A stretch of DNA of 64,000 nt from JBNPEO01 sp050490315 (GTDB lineage: Bacteria > Actinomycetota > Actinomycetes > Actinomycetales > Micrococcaceae): assembly GCF_050490315.1 (NCBI RefSeq), contig NZ_JBNPEO010000001.1, positions 372,001 to 436,000 on the forward strand, in the 5' to 3' direction. A model generated the notes under the pieces. It searched no databases. It was not told the origin of the DNA and saw only the letters and a list, made by a program, of their open reading frames with translations. A program made the translations under genes and the position numbers. Positions 15,111-24,795 of the stretch are shown here, piece after piece (position 1 is the stretch's first letter; each line of letters starts with the position of its first letter).

Positions 15111-16682
15111 ATGGACCAACTCGCTTTGATCATCGGACTTCTTACGGCAACGGTCATTGCAGTGGGTCTGGGGGATCGCCTCAAATTGCCGTACCCGGTG
15201 CTGATGCTGATCCTCGCCGCCGGGCTGACTTTTGTTCCGGGGTTCCCTGATTTTGAGTTTGATCCTGAACTGATCTTGCCGGTGTTTCTGCCACCGTTGT
15301 TGTATGCCACAGCGCAACGTAGCTCTTGGGCAGTGTTTAAGGTGCGTTGGCGGACGCTGCTGATGCTCGCCGTCGGACTTGTGGTGGCTACCACGGCGGT
15401 AGTTGCCGGTGCAGCCTGGCTGCTGATCCCCGGTATCGGTATCCCCGCCGCCATCGCGCTCGGAGCAATGGTGGCCCCGCCGGATCCGGTAGCTGTGGAG
15501 TCGGTGGCTGGGCGGGTTCACATGCCCCGCCGATTGACCACCGTGTTGCAAAGCGAGGGGCTGTTTAATGACGCCGCAGCCATTGTGATCTTTCAGGCCG
15601 CCGTGGCTGCTGCCACCAACCAGACACAACTTGGCTGGGGAGTGGTCCTGCAATTTTTGCTCGGCGCCGTGCTTGCAGTGGCCGTCGGTGTTGTTATGGC
15701 CTGGGCAACTTCGCTGATCACCAAACTTGTCACCTCCATGGTTGCTCGGAGCGCCATCACCTTGGTGGTCCCATTCGCAGCGTACATTTTGGCTGAAGAA
15801 GTGCATGCTTCTGGTGTTATTGCCGTGGTGGTGGTGGCCTTGGAACTCAAACGCCACGCCCGCCCGGAGGACGCCGCGGAGCGTATTACCCGCACCGCTT
15901 TCTGGGATGTTGTGGAGCTGCTTGTCACGGGGCTCGCTTTTGGGCTGGTGGGTCTGGAAATTCGGCAAGTGGTACGTGACGAGGGGGCCGGGATTTTTGG
16001 CATGATCGGCTTCTCCGTGGCCATTTGTGTCCTAGTGATCGCTGTGCGTTTTGCGTGGCTGTGGTTGCTCGCTGTTTCTGCCCGGCGGCGGGACGACGCA
16101 TGGCAGCCTCGCTCCGCTAAAGAGGTACTGATCCTGAGCTGGTGCGGTATGCGCGGGCTGGCCACCTTGGCCTTGGCGCTGGCCTTGCCGCAGACGCTCG
16201 CGAACGGCCAAGATTTCCCCGGCCGGCACGAAATGATTGTGGTGGCCTGTGCCGTTCTGATGGCCACCCTGGTTATTCCGGGCTTGACGCTGCCCGCGTT
16301 GATGCGTGTTTTGAAGGCTCAAGAGGACGGCTCAGAGGAGCGCGAATCTGCCCGAGTGTTGGCTCACCGGGCACAGTCCGCGGCCATGGCGGCGCTAAAA
16401 AGCAGTGAATTGATTGGTGCTCTTCCACAAGAGAAAAAAGAGCTGGTTAAGGAAAAGATGCACCGTCTCCACGCTGAATTGTTGGACGGTAGTCTTCGCA
16501 GCGAACCAGTCAAGGAACAGATTCAGCGGGGCCGGGAGCTGGCTATCGCCGTGCAAACCATCGCTCTTGATGCCGCCCGTCAAGAGGTTTTGGCCGCGCG
16601 AAACGAGCTTGACGTTGACCCGGAAGTCGCTGACCGAGTGCTGCGTCAGCTTGATCTGCGCACCATGATTATGCCGGAGTAG
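15111..16682 (+). CDS. Na+/H+ antiporter of the CPA1 (NhaP-like) family
   Basis: A 523-residue cation/proton exchanger with about 12 hydrophobic segments over the first 390 residues, then a charged cytoplasmic tail of about 130 residues rich in Glu, Lys and Arg. The membrane core shows the CPA1 landmarks AAIALGAMVAPPDPVAVESV and LFNDAAAIVIF, where the Asp pair carries the transported ions, and LSWCGMRGLATLALALALP. It would work in pH and sodium homeostasis. I use ATG 15111, which has GGAG before it, in place of a TTG nine codons upstream. It stands alone with a hairpin before it. Confidence 0.9.
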   Translation: MDQLALIIGLLTATVIAVGLGDRLKLPYPVLMLILAAGLTFVPGFPDFEFDPELILPVFLPPLLYATAQRSSWAVFKVRWRTLLMLAVGLVVATTAVVAGAAWLLIPGIGIPAAIALGAMVAPPDPVAVESVAGRVHMPRRLTTVLQSEGLFNDAAAIVIFQAAVAAATNQTQLGWGVVLQFLLGAVLAVAVGVVMAWATSLITKLVTSMVARSAITLVVPFAAYILAEEVHASGVIAVVVVALELKRHARPEDAAERITRTAFWDVVELLVTGLAFGLVGLEIRQVVRDEGAGIFGMIGFSVAICVLVIAVRFAWLWLLAVSARRRDDAWQPRSAKEVLILSWCGMRGLATLALALALPQTLANGQDFPGRHEMIVVACAVLMATLVIPGLTLPALMRVLKAQEDGSEERESARVLAHRAQSAAMAALKSSELIGALPQEKKELVKEKMHRLHAELLDGSLRSEPVKEQIQRGRELAIAVQTIALDAARQEVLAARNELDVDPEVADRVLRQLDLRTMIMPE

Positions 16683-16785
16683 CTGGGAGCCTTTGTCTCT
16701 GACAGTGCAATTTCGGGCTATTCCCGTGTTCGCTTGTGGCTAGATCACTGGCCAAGCCCCGGGGGAGCAGTGCAATGCTGGAACC

Positions 16786-17436
16786 ATGACTTCAATCGCG
16801 ATTATTGGCGGACATGGAAAAGTAGCGCTACATGTGGCGCGTGTACTAAGTGGCGAAGATAGCGGTGTGAATGTAACGTCCTTTATCCGTAAACCGGAGC
16901 AAAGTGATGACATCACCGCTGTGGGTGCTACTCCCGTGGTTTTGGACGTTGAAAACTCCACCACGGAGCAGATCGCCGAGGCAATTAAGGGATTCGACGC
17001 CGTTGTATGGTCTGCCGGCGCCGGTGGGGGTGCTCCGGAACGCACCTACGCAGTGGACCGTGACGCGGCAATCCGCTCGATGGACGCCGCGAAAGCTGCA
17101 GGCGTCAAGCGTTACGTTATGGTCTCCTACCTCGGGGCAGGCCCAAACCATGGCGTGCCGCCGGAGGACAGCTTCTTTGCCTACGCCGAGTCCAAGGCAG
17201 CCGCCGACGCATACCTACGGGCCACAGATTTGGATTGGACGGTCTTGGGCCCCGGGGCGCTCACCGAAGAAAGTGCGACGGCGAAAATCACAGTTGTTGA
17301 TAGCACTCCGGCCCAGCGAAGCGTCTCGCGCGAAAACGTTGCACTGGTGGTGGCTGCTGTGGTCCAGCGCCCGGACACGATTCACCGCACCATCGAATTC
17401 GTTGACGGTGCTGAGGAAATCGACGCAGCTCTCTAA
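16786..17436 (+). CDS. NAD(P)-binding oxidoreductase (atypical SDR, YwnB/NmrA-like)
   Basis: A 216-residue Rossmann-fold protein starting with the dinucleotide-binding motif IAIIGGHGKVA. Family members of this size (for example YwnB and BLVRB-like proteins) bind NAD(P)H and have a YxxxK-like segment; here the run is YAESKAAADAYL. Flavin or biliverdin reduction is known for relatives, but no substrate can be assigned. Starts at ATG 16786 and appears to be transcribed alone, with about 100 bases of non-coding DNA on the left and 146 on the right. Confidence 0.85.
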   Translation: MTSIAIIGGHGKVALHVARVLSGEDSGVNVTSFIRKPEQSDDITAVGATPVVLDVENSTTEQIAEAIKGFDAVVWSAGAGGGAPERTYAVDRDAAIRSMDAAKAAGVKRYVMVSYLGAGPNHGVPPEDSFFAYAESKAAADAYLRATDLDWTVLGPGALTEESATAKITVVDSTPAQRSVSRENVALVVAAVVQRPDTIHRTIEFVDGAEEIDAAL

Positions 17437-17582
17437 TTCACACTTATGTCTACAAGACACTGTGATCTAGAAGACGCAGAACTGTAACAAAACCGCACGG
17501 CACGGGTTGTGTTCATATTGTTCTGCTCACCTTACGGGCGAAACTTTGGCACAGTGCGCACTCGGAGGGCTACGGTAGAACT

Positions 17583-18446
17583 ATGACGTCTCCCACCGCC
17601 GCCGAGTCCGCACGACCAACACGTTCGATTAGTCCCGAGATTGCCCGTTCATGGCTCCTCGTAAATGCTATGAAAACGCCGCTTTTTGCTGAGGCAGCGA
17701 ACTCCCGAGCGGACGCTGTGGTGTTGGATATTGAAGACGCCGTTGACCCTTCTCAGAAGGATGAAGCCCGCGAGAACGTTGTGAAGTGGCTGAACGCTGG
17801 CAATAGCGCTTGGGTACGTATCAATGACGCAATTAGTCCGTTCTGGGCCGATGACCTTGCTGGTTTGCGCGGCACCCCCGGCTTGCTCGGTGTGATGCTG
17901 GCGAAGACCGAATCCGCTGACCAGGTCACTGAGTCCTTCCACCGGATGGACGGCAAGACTCCTGTGGTGGCTTTGGTTGAATCCGCTCTTGGAATTGAAG
18001 AAGCTAACAACATTGCCCGGGCACAGGGTGCTTTCCGCTTGGCTTTTGGTTCCGGCGACTTCCGCCGCGACACCGGTATGGCTGCAACACCGGAAGCAAT
18101 GGCTTACCCGCGCGCCAAGCTTGTAGTGGCTAGCCGTGTTGGTAACTTGCCGGGCCCCATTGACGGCCCCACCGTAGGCACCAACCACCCAATCTTGCGT
18201 GAGCAGACAGGCATCACCGTGACCATGGGTATGACTGGAAAGTTGTGCCTGGCTACTGACCAGACCACGGTTATCAACGAAGTTATTAGCCCCACGCCTT
18301 CAGATGTTGCTTGGGCTACGGACTTTATGAACGACTTTGAGGCCAACGGCCGTGTCATCCGTGACGGTTCGGACTTGCCCCGCTTGGGCCGCGCCGAGAA
18401 GATCATGAAGCTCGCCACCGCTTTTGGCGTTCAGCCAGCTCTCTAA
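17583..18446 (+). CDS. CitE-like CoA-ester lyase (HpcH/HpaI aldolase family)
   Basis: A 287-residue TIM-barrel enzyme of the citrate lyase beta-subunit-like group. Metal- and substrate-binding segments are visible: DAVVLDIEDAVDPSQKDEAR, ALVESALGIEEA and FGSGDFRRDTG. Such enzymes cleave or form CoA thioesters such as malyl-CoA or citramalyl-CoA. The citrate lyase partners CitD and CitF are absent nearby, so it acts as a stand-alone enzyme. ATG 17583. The exact acyl-CoA substrate is unknown. Confidence 0.85.
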   Translation: MTSPTAAESARPTRSISPEIARSWLLVNAMKTPLFAEAANSRADAVVLDIEDAVDPSQKDEARENVVKWLNAGNSAWVRINDAISPFWADDLAGLRGTPGLLGVMLAKTESADQVTESFHRMDGKTPVVALVESALGIEEANNIARAQGAFRLAFGSGDFRRDTGMAATPEAMAYPRAKLVVASRVGNLPGPIDGPTVGTNHPILREQTGITVTMGMTGKLCLATDQTTVINEVISPTPSDVAWATDFMNDFEANGRVIRDGSDLPRLGRAEKIMKLATAFGVQPAL

Positions 18447-18465
18447 GCAACTCACCTCCCAAACC

Positions 18466-19485
18466 ATGGTGCCGTCCGGCGTGCAAGCGGAAAATTCGAC
18501 GCCGGCAGGTCACCCTGAAGTACGTCACACGGAAGTAAGCCGTCCCGAAATACTTCGCGCCGTCGCTTGGGATGCCCCTAGCCACCCACCCGTCTTGCGC
18601 TTTAGTACGGGGCAAAACGCCCAAGCCACCGACATTCCTTTGGAACCTGGCGTGAGGTTGGGTTTCCGGGCCATCAACGCCAGCAAGTGGTGTTTGGGAT
18701 ACGTCAAAGTGCACGATGAAACTCACCGCGACGAGATAGCCTGCCCGCAAGGTTCCGCAGCCGAACGCGGATATCAATGTGGGCCATGCTTTGCCCGCGA
18801 GGAAACCCGGCATATGCATGACTCGCATCGCGGGGGGCAGGTCCCCGCTGGTCTGAGGAAGTACTTGTCCCAGCCGCACTGGCTGTACGTTGCCACCTTC
18901 GCGGGCGGTGGCACCAAAGTTGGCACGGCCTCAAAACTTCGCCAGTGGCAGCGCTTGGCAGAACAGGGGGCAGTAGTAGCCCAATTTGTGGCCACCGCCC
19001 AGAACGGCACAGCGGTGCGGATTTTAGAAGACGCCGTAACGCGCGACGCCGGGCTGCCGCAACAAATCCGTTCGGCCGCCAAAAGCGCCGGGCTACTGAG
19101 CCCGCTCAGTGACAGCGAACTGACCAAGATCAATACCGAGCATGCTCGCCGGGCGAAGGAAGTGTTGGAGAGCCCTTATGCTCAAACTCATCCACTGACA
19201 GCCGGGCAGTTTGATCCGGTGGCGCAAATCTGGGAACGTCCAGCGCTGGCTGACTTGGTGGCATCACCGGCGGAGGGCTTACGGCACGCTTACCCCAACG
19301 CATTGCTCGAAGGGGCACATGGCTTTGAACTGTTGTCCCTCTCAGGTGCGTGCGCATTGGTACGGCTTTTGGGAGATCCGGAATCGCCACAATTCGTGGT
19401 GGACCTCAACCAGCTCAAAGGCAGAGCGCTTGAATGGGGTGAGTTCGAATCTGTGCAGCCCACGGTCCAAGACTCGCTGTTCTAG
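18466..19485 (+). CDS. DUF2797 family protein
   Basis: A 339-residue protein of the DUF2797 family of unknown function, found mainly in actinobacteria. A putative zinc site is formed by Cys residues in CPQGSAAERGYQCGPCF; the central part (LYVATFAGGGTKVGTAS) resembles a GIY-YIG-like fold, but I see no proof of nuclease activity. The frame is open from 18424, overlapping the lyase gene; I use ATG 18466, which lies 17 bases after the lyase stop, although no strong ribosome binding site precedes it. The start is therefore uncertain. Confidence 0.7.
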   Translation: MVPSGVQAENSTPAGHPEVRHTEVSRPEILRAVAWDAPSHPPVLRFSTGQNAQATDIPLEPGVRLGFRAINASKWCLGYVKVHDETHRDEIACPQGSAAERGYQCGPCFAREETRHMHDSHRGGQVPAGLRKYLSQPHWLYVATFAGGGTKVGTASKLRQWQRLAEQGAVVAQFVATAQNGTAVRILEDAVTRDAGLPQQIRSAAKSAGLLSPLSDSELTKINTEHARRAKEVLESPYAQTHPLTAGQFDPVAQIWERPALADLVASPAEGLRHAYPNALLEGAHGFELLSLSGACALVRLLGDPESPQFVVDLNQLKGRALEWGEFESVQPTVQDSLF

Positions 19486-19505
19486 ATAAGCGATAAGCTT
19501 GCACG

Positions 19506-19730
19506 GTGCTAAACGAATTCTGGGCCACTGCCTCCAACACCTACAAGACCTTGGTTTTTGGTGCCATGGGCATGATCGCTGTAGGCATTGTGATCACTAT
19601 CGTGGGAAACGTAAAACACAACCCGTCCCTGGCGATGGCGGCGTTGCCGGTCATCGGCGTCGGGCTTTTATTTCATGTGGCCGGACTGATTTATCGTGCC
19701 CGTCAGATACGTAAAACTCTCAAGAAGTAG
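19506..19730 (+). CDS. small membrane protein (two transmembrane segments)
   Basis: A 74-residue protein starting at GTG 19506, 20 bases after the preceding gene. Two hydrophobic stretches (GAMGMIAVGIVITIVGN and MAALPVIGVGLLFHVAGLIY) are joined by a short polar loop, followed by a basic tail RARQIRKTLKK that should face the cytoplasm. It sits just before the hadA-like gene. I do not recognise a function; the conserved-looking size and the regular topology make it a real gene. Confidence 0.7.
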   Translation: MLNEFWATASNTYKTLVFGAMGMIAVGIVITIVGNVKHNPSLAMAALPVIGVGLLFHVAGLIYRARQIRKTLKK

Positions 19731-19765
19731 CTACTCACAAGCCCTCGCCAGATAGGCTAGATGCC

Positions 19766-20224
19766 ATGAGTATTAATCCGGACTTGCAGGGCCGCAGCTA
19801 CCCGGCCGCCGACGTTTATGAGGTTGGACGCGAGAAAATTCGCGAGTTCGCCCGCGCCGTAAAAGCCACACACGCAGCCCACTTTGAGGTTGAAGCTGCA
19901 CAGGCCCTAGGGCACAAAGATCTTGTGGCCCCGCCAACATTCGCCATTATTGTTGCGCAGCGAGCCGATGCTCTACTCATCGAAGATCCAGCGTCCGGAA
20001 TTGACTTCTCCCGTGTGGTGCATGCCGAACAGCGCTTCACCCACCACCGCCCCATCGTTGCCGGTGACCAGCTTCAAGCCGAACTTCACGTGGACTCCGT
20101 CCGCGCCATGGGCAGCGGCGCGATGATCAGCACCCGGGCCGAAATTTTCTCCACAGCATCCGGTGAGCGCGAATCCGTCGCCACCACCACCTCATCCATC
20201 CTGGTTCGCGGAGAGGGACAGTAA
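19766..20224 (+). CDS. MaoC-type dehydratase, HadA-like subunit
   Basis: A 152-residue hot-dog-fold protein of the FAS1-dehydratase/UPF0336 type. In mycobacteria the related HadA pairs with HadB to dehydrate 3-hydroxyacyl-ACP. This subunit lacks the catalytic Asp-His hydratase signature that is present in its neighbour, as expected for the substrate-binding partner. It is encoded two bases before the hadB-like gene, and the pair precedes murB. Mycolic acids are not expected in Micrococcaceae, so the actual acyl substrate is unknown. Confidence 0.85.
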   Translation: MSINPDLQGRSYPAADVYEVGREKIREFARAVKATHAAHFEVEAAQALGHKDLVAPPTFAIIVAQRADALLIEDPASGIDFSRVVHAEQRFTHHRPIVAGDQLQAELHVDSVRAMGSGAMISTRAEIFSTASGERESVATTTSSILVRGEGQ

Positions 20225-20226
20225 AC

Positions 20227-20664
20227 GTGAGTATCAACGTCGCAGAGCTGGAAAAGGGCCAAGAAATCGGCTCCATTACCGTCAACGTCACCCGCCAAGA
20301 TCTGGTTAAGTACGCCGGGGCATCAGGTGACTTTAACCCGATTCATTGGAACAACGACTTCGCCACAGCGGTTGAGCTTCCCGGTGTGATCGCACACGGT
20401 ATGTTCACCATGGGTGCCGCAGTGCAATTGGTGACCGACTGGATTGGCGACCCTGCCGCCGTCGTGGATTACCAAACACGCTTCACAAAGCCGGTCCCCG
20501 TTCAAGACACCACTGGTACTGATGAGCCCGGTGCTGCGATTGAGGTCAGTGGTGTGGTGGGTGCTGTAGATCCGGACGCCGGGACCGCACGTATTGATCT
20601 GACAGTCATCGCTGGCGGACAGAAAGTCTTGATGAAGTCCCAGGCGGTTGTGAAAATTTCTTGA
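20227..20664 (+). CDS. MaoC-type dehydratase, HadB-like catalytic subunit
   Basis: A 145-residue hot-dog-fold enzyme with the R-hydratase signature: YAGASGDFNPIHWN carries the catalytic Asp and His, followed by PGVIAHGMFTMG. Together with the preceding HadA-like protein it should form a heterodimeric (R)-specific 3-hydroxyacyl dehydratase. It starts at GTG 20227, two bases after its partner's stop codon, so translation is coupled. Its stop overlaps the TTG start of the next gene by four bases. Confidence 0.88.
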   Translation: MSINVAELEKGQEIGSITVNVTRQDLVKYAGASGDFNPIHWNNDFATAVELPGVIAHGMFTMGAAVQLVTDWIGDPAAVVDYQTRFTKPVPVQDTTGTDEPGAAIEVSGVVGAVDPDAGTARIDLTVIAGGQKVLMKSQAVVKIS

Positions 20665-21989
20665 ACGGGGTTGTTGACGCGCCAATCTTGAAATGGCGCA
20701 ACGGTGTAGTGGTGGCCTACGGGGCCAGCGGAATTGCTTTCTCTTCTTGGGTTTCACGTCTGCCTGCTATTCGTGACGCCTTGGAGCTGACTCCCGCCAC
20801 TATTGGTCTACTGCTTTTGTGTATGACAGCTGGATCATTTCTGTCCGTCTCGGCGTCCGGACTGATTGTTATTCGGCTCGGTTCCAAGCGCACCATCCAG
20901 CTGGGCAGCACCATCGTTGGTGTGGGTTTGGCCCTGACCGGCCTAGCCACCACGGTCTTCGATAGCTCTGTGTTGGCCGGCATTGCACTTGCCATTGTTG
21001 GCCTTGGGACGGCCAGCTGGAACACCGCGTCCAATGTGGAAGGCGCCTCGGTAGAACGAGCACTAGGCAGGCACATCATGCCGCGCCTCCACGGGTCTTT
21101 TAGCCTGGGAACAGTTCTCGGAGCGGGTGTTGGGGCATGGGCCGCAGCCGTTCACTTGCCAGTTTTTTACCATCTGCTGGCTGCCGGGATTGTGGTGGCA
21201 GTTTCCGTGAATATTGGCGCCAAATACTTTTTGGCGGATAAAACCCCGGTGGTACCGCTCAGTGTTGAAACCGGACCTATCCAGACGCTGACACCGGACT
21301 TGGTTGCCGTTGATCGTGACCTCCTGGATCACGCCGCAGGCGGATCTGCTGGTGGCACTGCCGCTGGAGCTGCTGATGTTCGAAGTGCAAACAGTGCACC
21401 GCTGGATAGCCGACGGCTGGTGGCTCAAGCCTGGCGGGATAAGCGAACACTGTTGTTGGGTGTTCTGGTTCTAGGCTTGGCATTAGCCGAGGGTGCTGCG
21501 GGGGACTGGGTGGCACTCGCGCTCGCTGATGGGTATGGCGAATCCAACGCCAACGGCGCTATGGGCTACGGGCTCTTTGTTACCTCCATGACGATTGGCC
21601 GTTTCGCTGGAACGTATTTGTTGGACAAATTTGGCAGGGTTCCTGTGCTGCGTGTGAGTGCAGCAATGGCGCTGATTGGCTTGGCACTGTTTGTATTTGC
21701 GCCATTCACCTGGCTTGCCTACGTGGCCCTGATTTTCTGGGGCCTTGGTTCATCGCTGGGCTTCCCCGTGGGAATGTCGGCTGCCGCCGATGATCCCAGC
21801 AAGGCAGCAGCCCGAGTGTCCGTGGTTTCCACCATTGGTTATGGCGCATTTTTGTGTGGCCCTCCGGTGTTGGGCCTTTTGGCCGAGCACGTGGGTATCC
21901 TTCACTCGCTCTTGGCTGTTCTAGTGATGTTGGTGCTGACATACTTCTTGGCACCCGTGGCACGGAAACAAGAGGTCACCGGGCGGTAG
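20661..21989 (+). CDS. MFS transporter
   Basis: A 442-residue major facilitator superfamily permease with about 12 membrane segments and a long hydrophilic loop in the middle (about residues 195-255, with the glycine/alanine-rich stretch AAGGSAGGTAAGAADV). The typical loop between segments 2 and 3 is seen as IVIRLGSKRTIQLG. The start TTG at 20661 overlaps the hadB-like stop (TTGA), so it is the third gene of that unit. Family members of this layout are often annotated as sugar or drug exporters; I do not assign a substrate. Confidence 0.85.
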   Translation: MNGVVDAPILKWRNGVVVAYGASGIAFSSWVSRLPAIRDALELTPATIGLLLLCMTAGSFLSVSASGLIVIRLGSKRTIQLGSTIVGVGLALTGLATTVFDSSVLAGIALAIVGLGTASWNTASNVEGASVERALGRHIMPRLHGSFSLGTVLGAGVGAWAAAVHLPVFYHLLAAGIVVAVSVNIGAKYFLADKTPVVPLSVETGPIQTLTPDLVAVDRDLLDHAAGGSAGGTAAGAADVRSANSAPLDSRRLVAQAWRDKRTLLLGVLVLGLALAEGAAGDWVALALADGYGESNANGAMGYGLFVTSMTIGRFAGTYLLDKFGRVPVLRVSAAMALIGLALFVFAPFTWLAYVALIFWGLGSSLGFPVGMSAAADDPSKAAARVSVVSTIGYGAFLCGPPVLGLLAEHVGILHSLLAVLVMLVLTYFLAPVARKQEVTGR

Positions 21990-21998
21990 GCTGGTGAG

Positions 21999-23066
21999 GT
22001 GACTCAAACACAGCTTTCAACCTTGACCACTGCAGCCGTGGGTGGCCCCGCAGGGAAACTTGTAACAGCGGCGACCGAAGCCGAAATCATTGAGGCTGTA
22101 AAGGCAGCAGATGCTGCTGGCGAAAAACTCTTGATCATCGGCGGCGGATCAAACTTGCTGATCTCGGACAAGGGCTACGATGGCACGGTCCTGCGGATTG
22201 CGTCCGAGGGCTTTGTAGTCAATTCCGAGGACTCTTGCGGGGGAGTGTCGGTGGTTGTCCAGGCCGGCCACAACTGGGATGCGCTCGTGGAACACGCAGT
22301 TAAACATGCATGGTCCGGCATTGAGGCGCTCTCTGGAATCCCTGGTGCCACAGGGGCAACGCCCGTACAAAACGTTGGTGCCTACGGGGCAGACGTTTCA
22401 CAGACGATCGCTGCTGTGCGGACGTGGGACCGTGAGCGGAATGCAGTACAAACATTCACAAATTCTGAGCTGAAGTTTGGCTATAGGGACTCGATCCTCA
22501 AGCAGAACACCATTGAAGGATCGCCACGTTATGTGGTGCTTACAGTGGAGTTCCAGTTGGCGATTGGGCGGATGAGCGCACCCATCAAGTACGCAGAATT
22601 GGCCAAGCACCTCGGTGTTGAGGTGGGCCAGCGCGCGTACTCAAACGATGTACGCCGCGAGGTACTCAAGCTGCGGGCATCCAAAGGGATGGTTCTAGAT
22701 CCGTCCGATCCGGACACGTCATCAACGGGATCATTCTTTACGAACCCGATAGTTGATGCTGAAGTTGCGGCAAGCCTGCCCGCCGATGCTCCTCGTTACC
22801 CGGCTGGGGAAGACGGCAAGGTGAAACTTTCGGCGGCGTGGCTGATCGATAGGGCAGGCTTTGGCAAAGGCTTTGGACTCGATTCAGGGTCCGAGTCTGG
22901 CGGACGGGCTTCGCTTTCCACCAAACACACGCTGGCTATCACCAACCGCGGCGGAGCCTCGGCGTCGGACATTTTGGCGGTGGCCCGTCAAGTGCGCGAC
23001 GGCGTACAGCGCACCTTCGGTATCGAGCTGCACGCGGAGCCGCTCATTATTGGCGAGGAACTCTGA
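21999..23066 (+). CDS. murB: UDP-N-acetylenolpyruvoylglucosamine reductase
   Basis: A 355-residue FAD enzyme that reduces UDP-GlcNAc-enolpyruvate to UDP-MurNAc, the second committed step of peptidoglycan synthesis, in the cytosol. FAD-binding motifs are IIGGGSNLLISD (46-57) and GIPGATGATPVQNVGAYG; YRDS follows. The active-site Ser lies in STGSFFTNP and the Glu in LHAEP near the C-terminus. Its length fits the type I enzyme. GTG 21999, nine bases after the MFS gene. The order hadA-hadB-(MFS)-murB is an actinobacterial arrangement. Confidence 0.96.
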   Translation: MTQTQLSTLTTAAVGGPAGKLVTAATEAEIIEAVKAADAAGEKLLIIGGGSNLLISDKGYDGTVLRIASEGFVVNSEDSCGGVSVVVQAGHNWDALVEHAVKHAWSGIEALSGIPGATGATPVQNVGAYGADVSQTIAAVRTWDRERNAVQTFTNSELKFGYRDSILKQNTIEGSPRYVVLTVEFQLAIGRMSAPIKYAELAKHLGVEVGQRAYSNDVRREVLKLRASKGMVLDPSDPDTSSTGSFFTNPIVDAEVAASLPADAPRYPAGEDGKVKLSAAWLIDRAGFGKGFGLDSGSESGGRASLSTKHTLAITNRGGASASDILAVARQVRDGVQRTFGIELHAEPLIIGEEL

Positions 23067-23103
23067 GCGTTCACGCTGCGGTGCTGGGGCGCTGGTTAGT
23101 GGG

Positions 23104-24717
23104 TTACCGGGTTAGCAGGCTGGCTAGCGCTAGCTCCCATTGCTTGCTTCGTTTCTCCTGCTCGCGAAGCTGAGCATGTTCCCAATTTTGGGCATGCTGT
23201 TCCAAGGCTACGTCGGCCAGCTCGTCAGCCCAATCTGGAGGCAGCCAGGGTGTTTCCCAGTTTTGGGTTTCACTCGGATAGTTTTTTCCGTGGGGTGATA
23301 TCCAGCCGGGCGGTTCGTGTTTAGTGGCAATGGTTGGTTGCCAAGTACTGGAGTGTTTGAGTCTGTGGTGTTTCTTGCACGGCTGCCCGAGGTTGCTGAT
23401 ACCAGTAGTGCCGCCGCTGGCCCAGGAAAGGATGTGGTCCGCGTCGTTGTCCAGGGAACTGTTGTTACATCCTGGGAACGGGCACTTCCCGTCGCGCATT
23501 CTCAACCATTGCCGCATAGCCTTAGGAACCCGGTAACTACTGCGTCCGATCTCTAAGGGTGCACCATTGACCGGATCAATCAGAACCCGGTGAAAAGTCT
23601 CGGCGCCTTCAGCGACAAGTTCACGTGCCATGGCTGGTGGGATCGGCCCGTAACCGTCCAACACGGCAGGCTCTTCCGTAACCCCCATCAAAGACAACAC
23701 TGGGACGGTCACAAGAACCTGCGCCTGAATCTGAGCCCGCGGCGACGTGAACCCCTCACCAGCGCCGTCTTCAATCGTGTTGTTTTTGCTTGTGTTGTTG
23801 CCGTTGTTGTCGGTGCCGCCAAGGAGCCATGTGGTCGCGGTGTCGGCCCGTAGCTGGGTGAGTGTTCGGGGTTCTTTAGGGTTTTGGAGTGCTCGTCCTG
23901 CTTGGGTGGCACGGTTCCAGATTGCTGAAGCTTTGTCTGCTGGCAGGTAGGCGGACAGCCATGCCATACCGTCCCGGTCCGGGGTGAACTCGAGCCTGCG
24001 ATCAGCAACACCTTTCACATGCCGGATGGTGATACTTGCCGGGTGGTGGCGTTCTCGCCAGGCTTTTACTTTGGCCCTGAAGCGTGCCGGGACTAGTTCA
24101 CCTGGTGGGCAGCCGCGGGCAGGGTTCATAGCATCGGGGTCCAAAAAGTGTGCTTCCAGCCCGGCGGCTGTTCCACGTTCTAGGCCTTGGACTTCGTTGC
24201 AGAGGATGCGTGCGTGTGCCCAAGAAATCTCCCCCAATTGAAGACTTCTCAGCGTGAACGGCAACTCCGTACTCAACTGCCGGGACTCGAGGATCAGCGT
24301 CCCGGCCACGGTTTCGCTAACAGTCAACGCGCACGCAACCTCAGCGACCATACTCATCTGGCTAACAGCCCTATCCTGAGGGCTAGCCTCCGGTGCCAGG
24401 AGGACGTCAGTGGCATCAGTGATGTCCTGAAGCAACCGGACTTTCAGTGCCGCTACTTGGGCCTCAACCCGGGCAACACTTGTCAGAGCATCCAAGGCAG
24501 CATCCACCCGACCACGAACAGCTTCACCTACAGAATCCACGGCATCAGCCACAGGAAAAGCAATGGTGCCGGCACTAGGAGCAGCTACATCAACCAAGGA
24601 ATCAGCCCTAGTGCCAGCACCATTCTGGGGGAATCCCAGCGCGCGCACGGAAGACATCAACACCCGGTAGGCGTCTAGACTTTCCGCACTCAACGCTGAG
24701 AATCTCTCCATAGCCAC
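23104..24717 (-). CDS. DUF222/HNH endonuclease domain protein
   Basis: A 537-residue protein of the DUF222-HNH type, which is multicopy in many actinobacterial genomes. The N-terminal two thirds are the helical DUF222 region; the C-terminal HNH nuclease motif is at about residues 410-450, with CPFPGCNNSSLDNDADHI then NLGQPCKKHHRLKH, giving the metal-binding His/Asn residues and a Cys pair. Biological role is unknown; ideas include DNA repair and selfish-element functions. It is transcribed convergently to murB with a 37-base gap and is unbroken. The multicopy habit makes it a hot spot for recombination. Confidence 0.88.
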   Translation of the reverse strand: MAMERFSALSAESLDAYRVLMSSVRALGFPQNGAGTRADSLVDVAAPSAGTIAFPVADAVDSVGEAVRGRVDAALDALTSVARVEAQVAALKVRLLQDITDATDVLLAPEASPQDRAVSQMSMVAEVACALTVSETVAGTLILESRQLSTELPFTLRSLQLGEISWAHARILCNEVQGLERGTAAGLEAHFLDPDAMNPARGCPPGELVPARFRAKVKAWRERHHPASITIRHVKGVADRRLEFTPDRDGMAWLSAYLPADKASAIWNRATQAGRALQNPKEPRTLTQLRADTATTWLLGGTDNNGNNTSKNNTIEDGAGEGFTSPRAQIQAQVLVTVPVLSLMGVTEEPAVLDGYGPIPPAMARELVAEGAETFHRVLIDPVNGAPLEIGRSSYRVPKAMRQWLRMRDGKCPFPGCNNSSLDNDADHILSWASGGTTGISNLGQPCKKHHRLKHSSTWQPTIATKHEPPGWISPHGKNYPSETQNWETPWLPPDWADELADVALEQHAQNWEHAQLREQEKRSKQWELALASLLTR

Positions 24718-24795
24718 AGCCTTGCAGCAGGGTCTGACAATTTAGCCGCAGAACCAGCCAAAACCAGGCACACGGCAAAAATAATTTCGAGATTT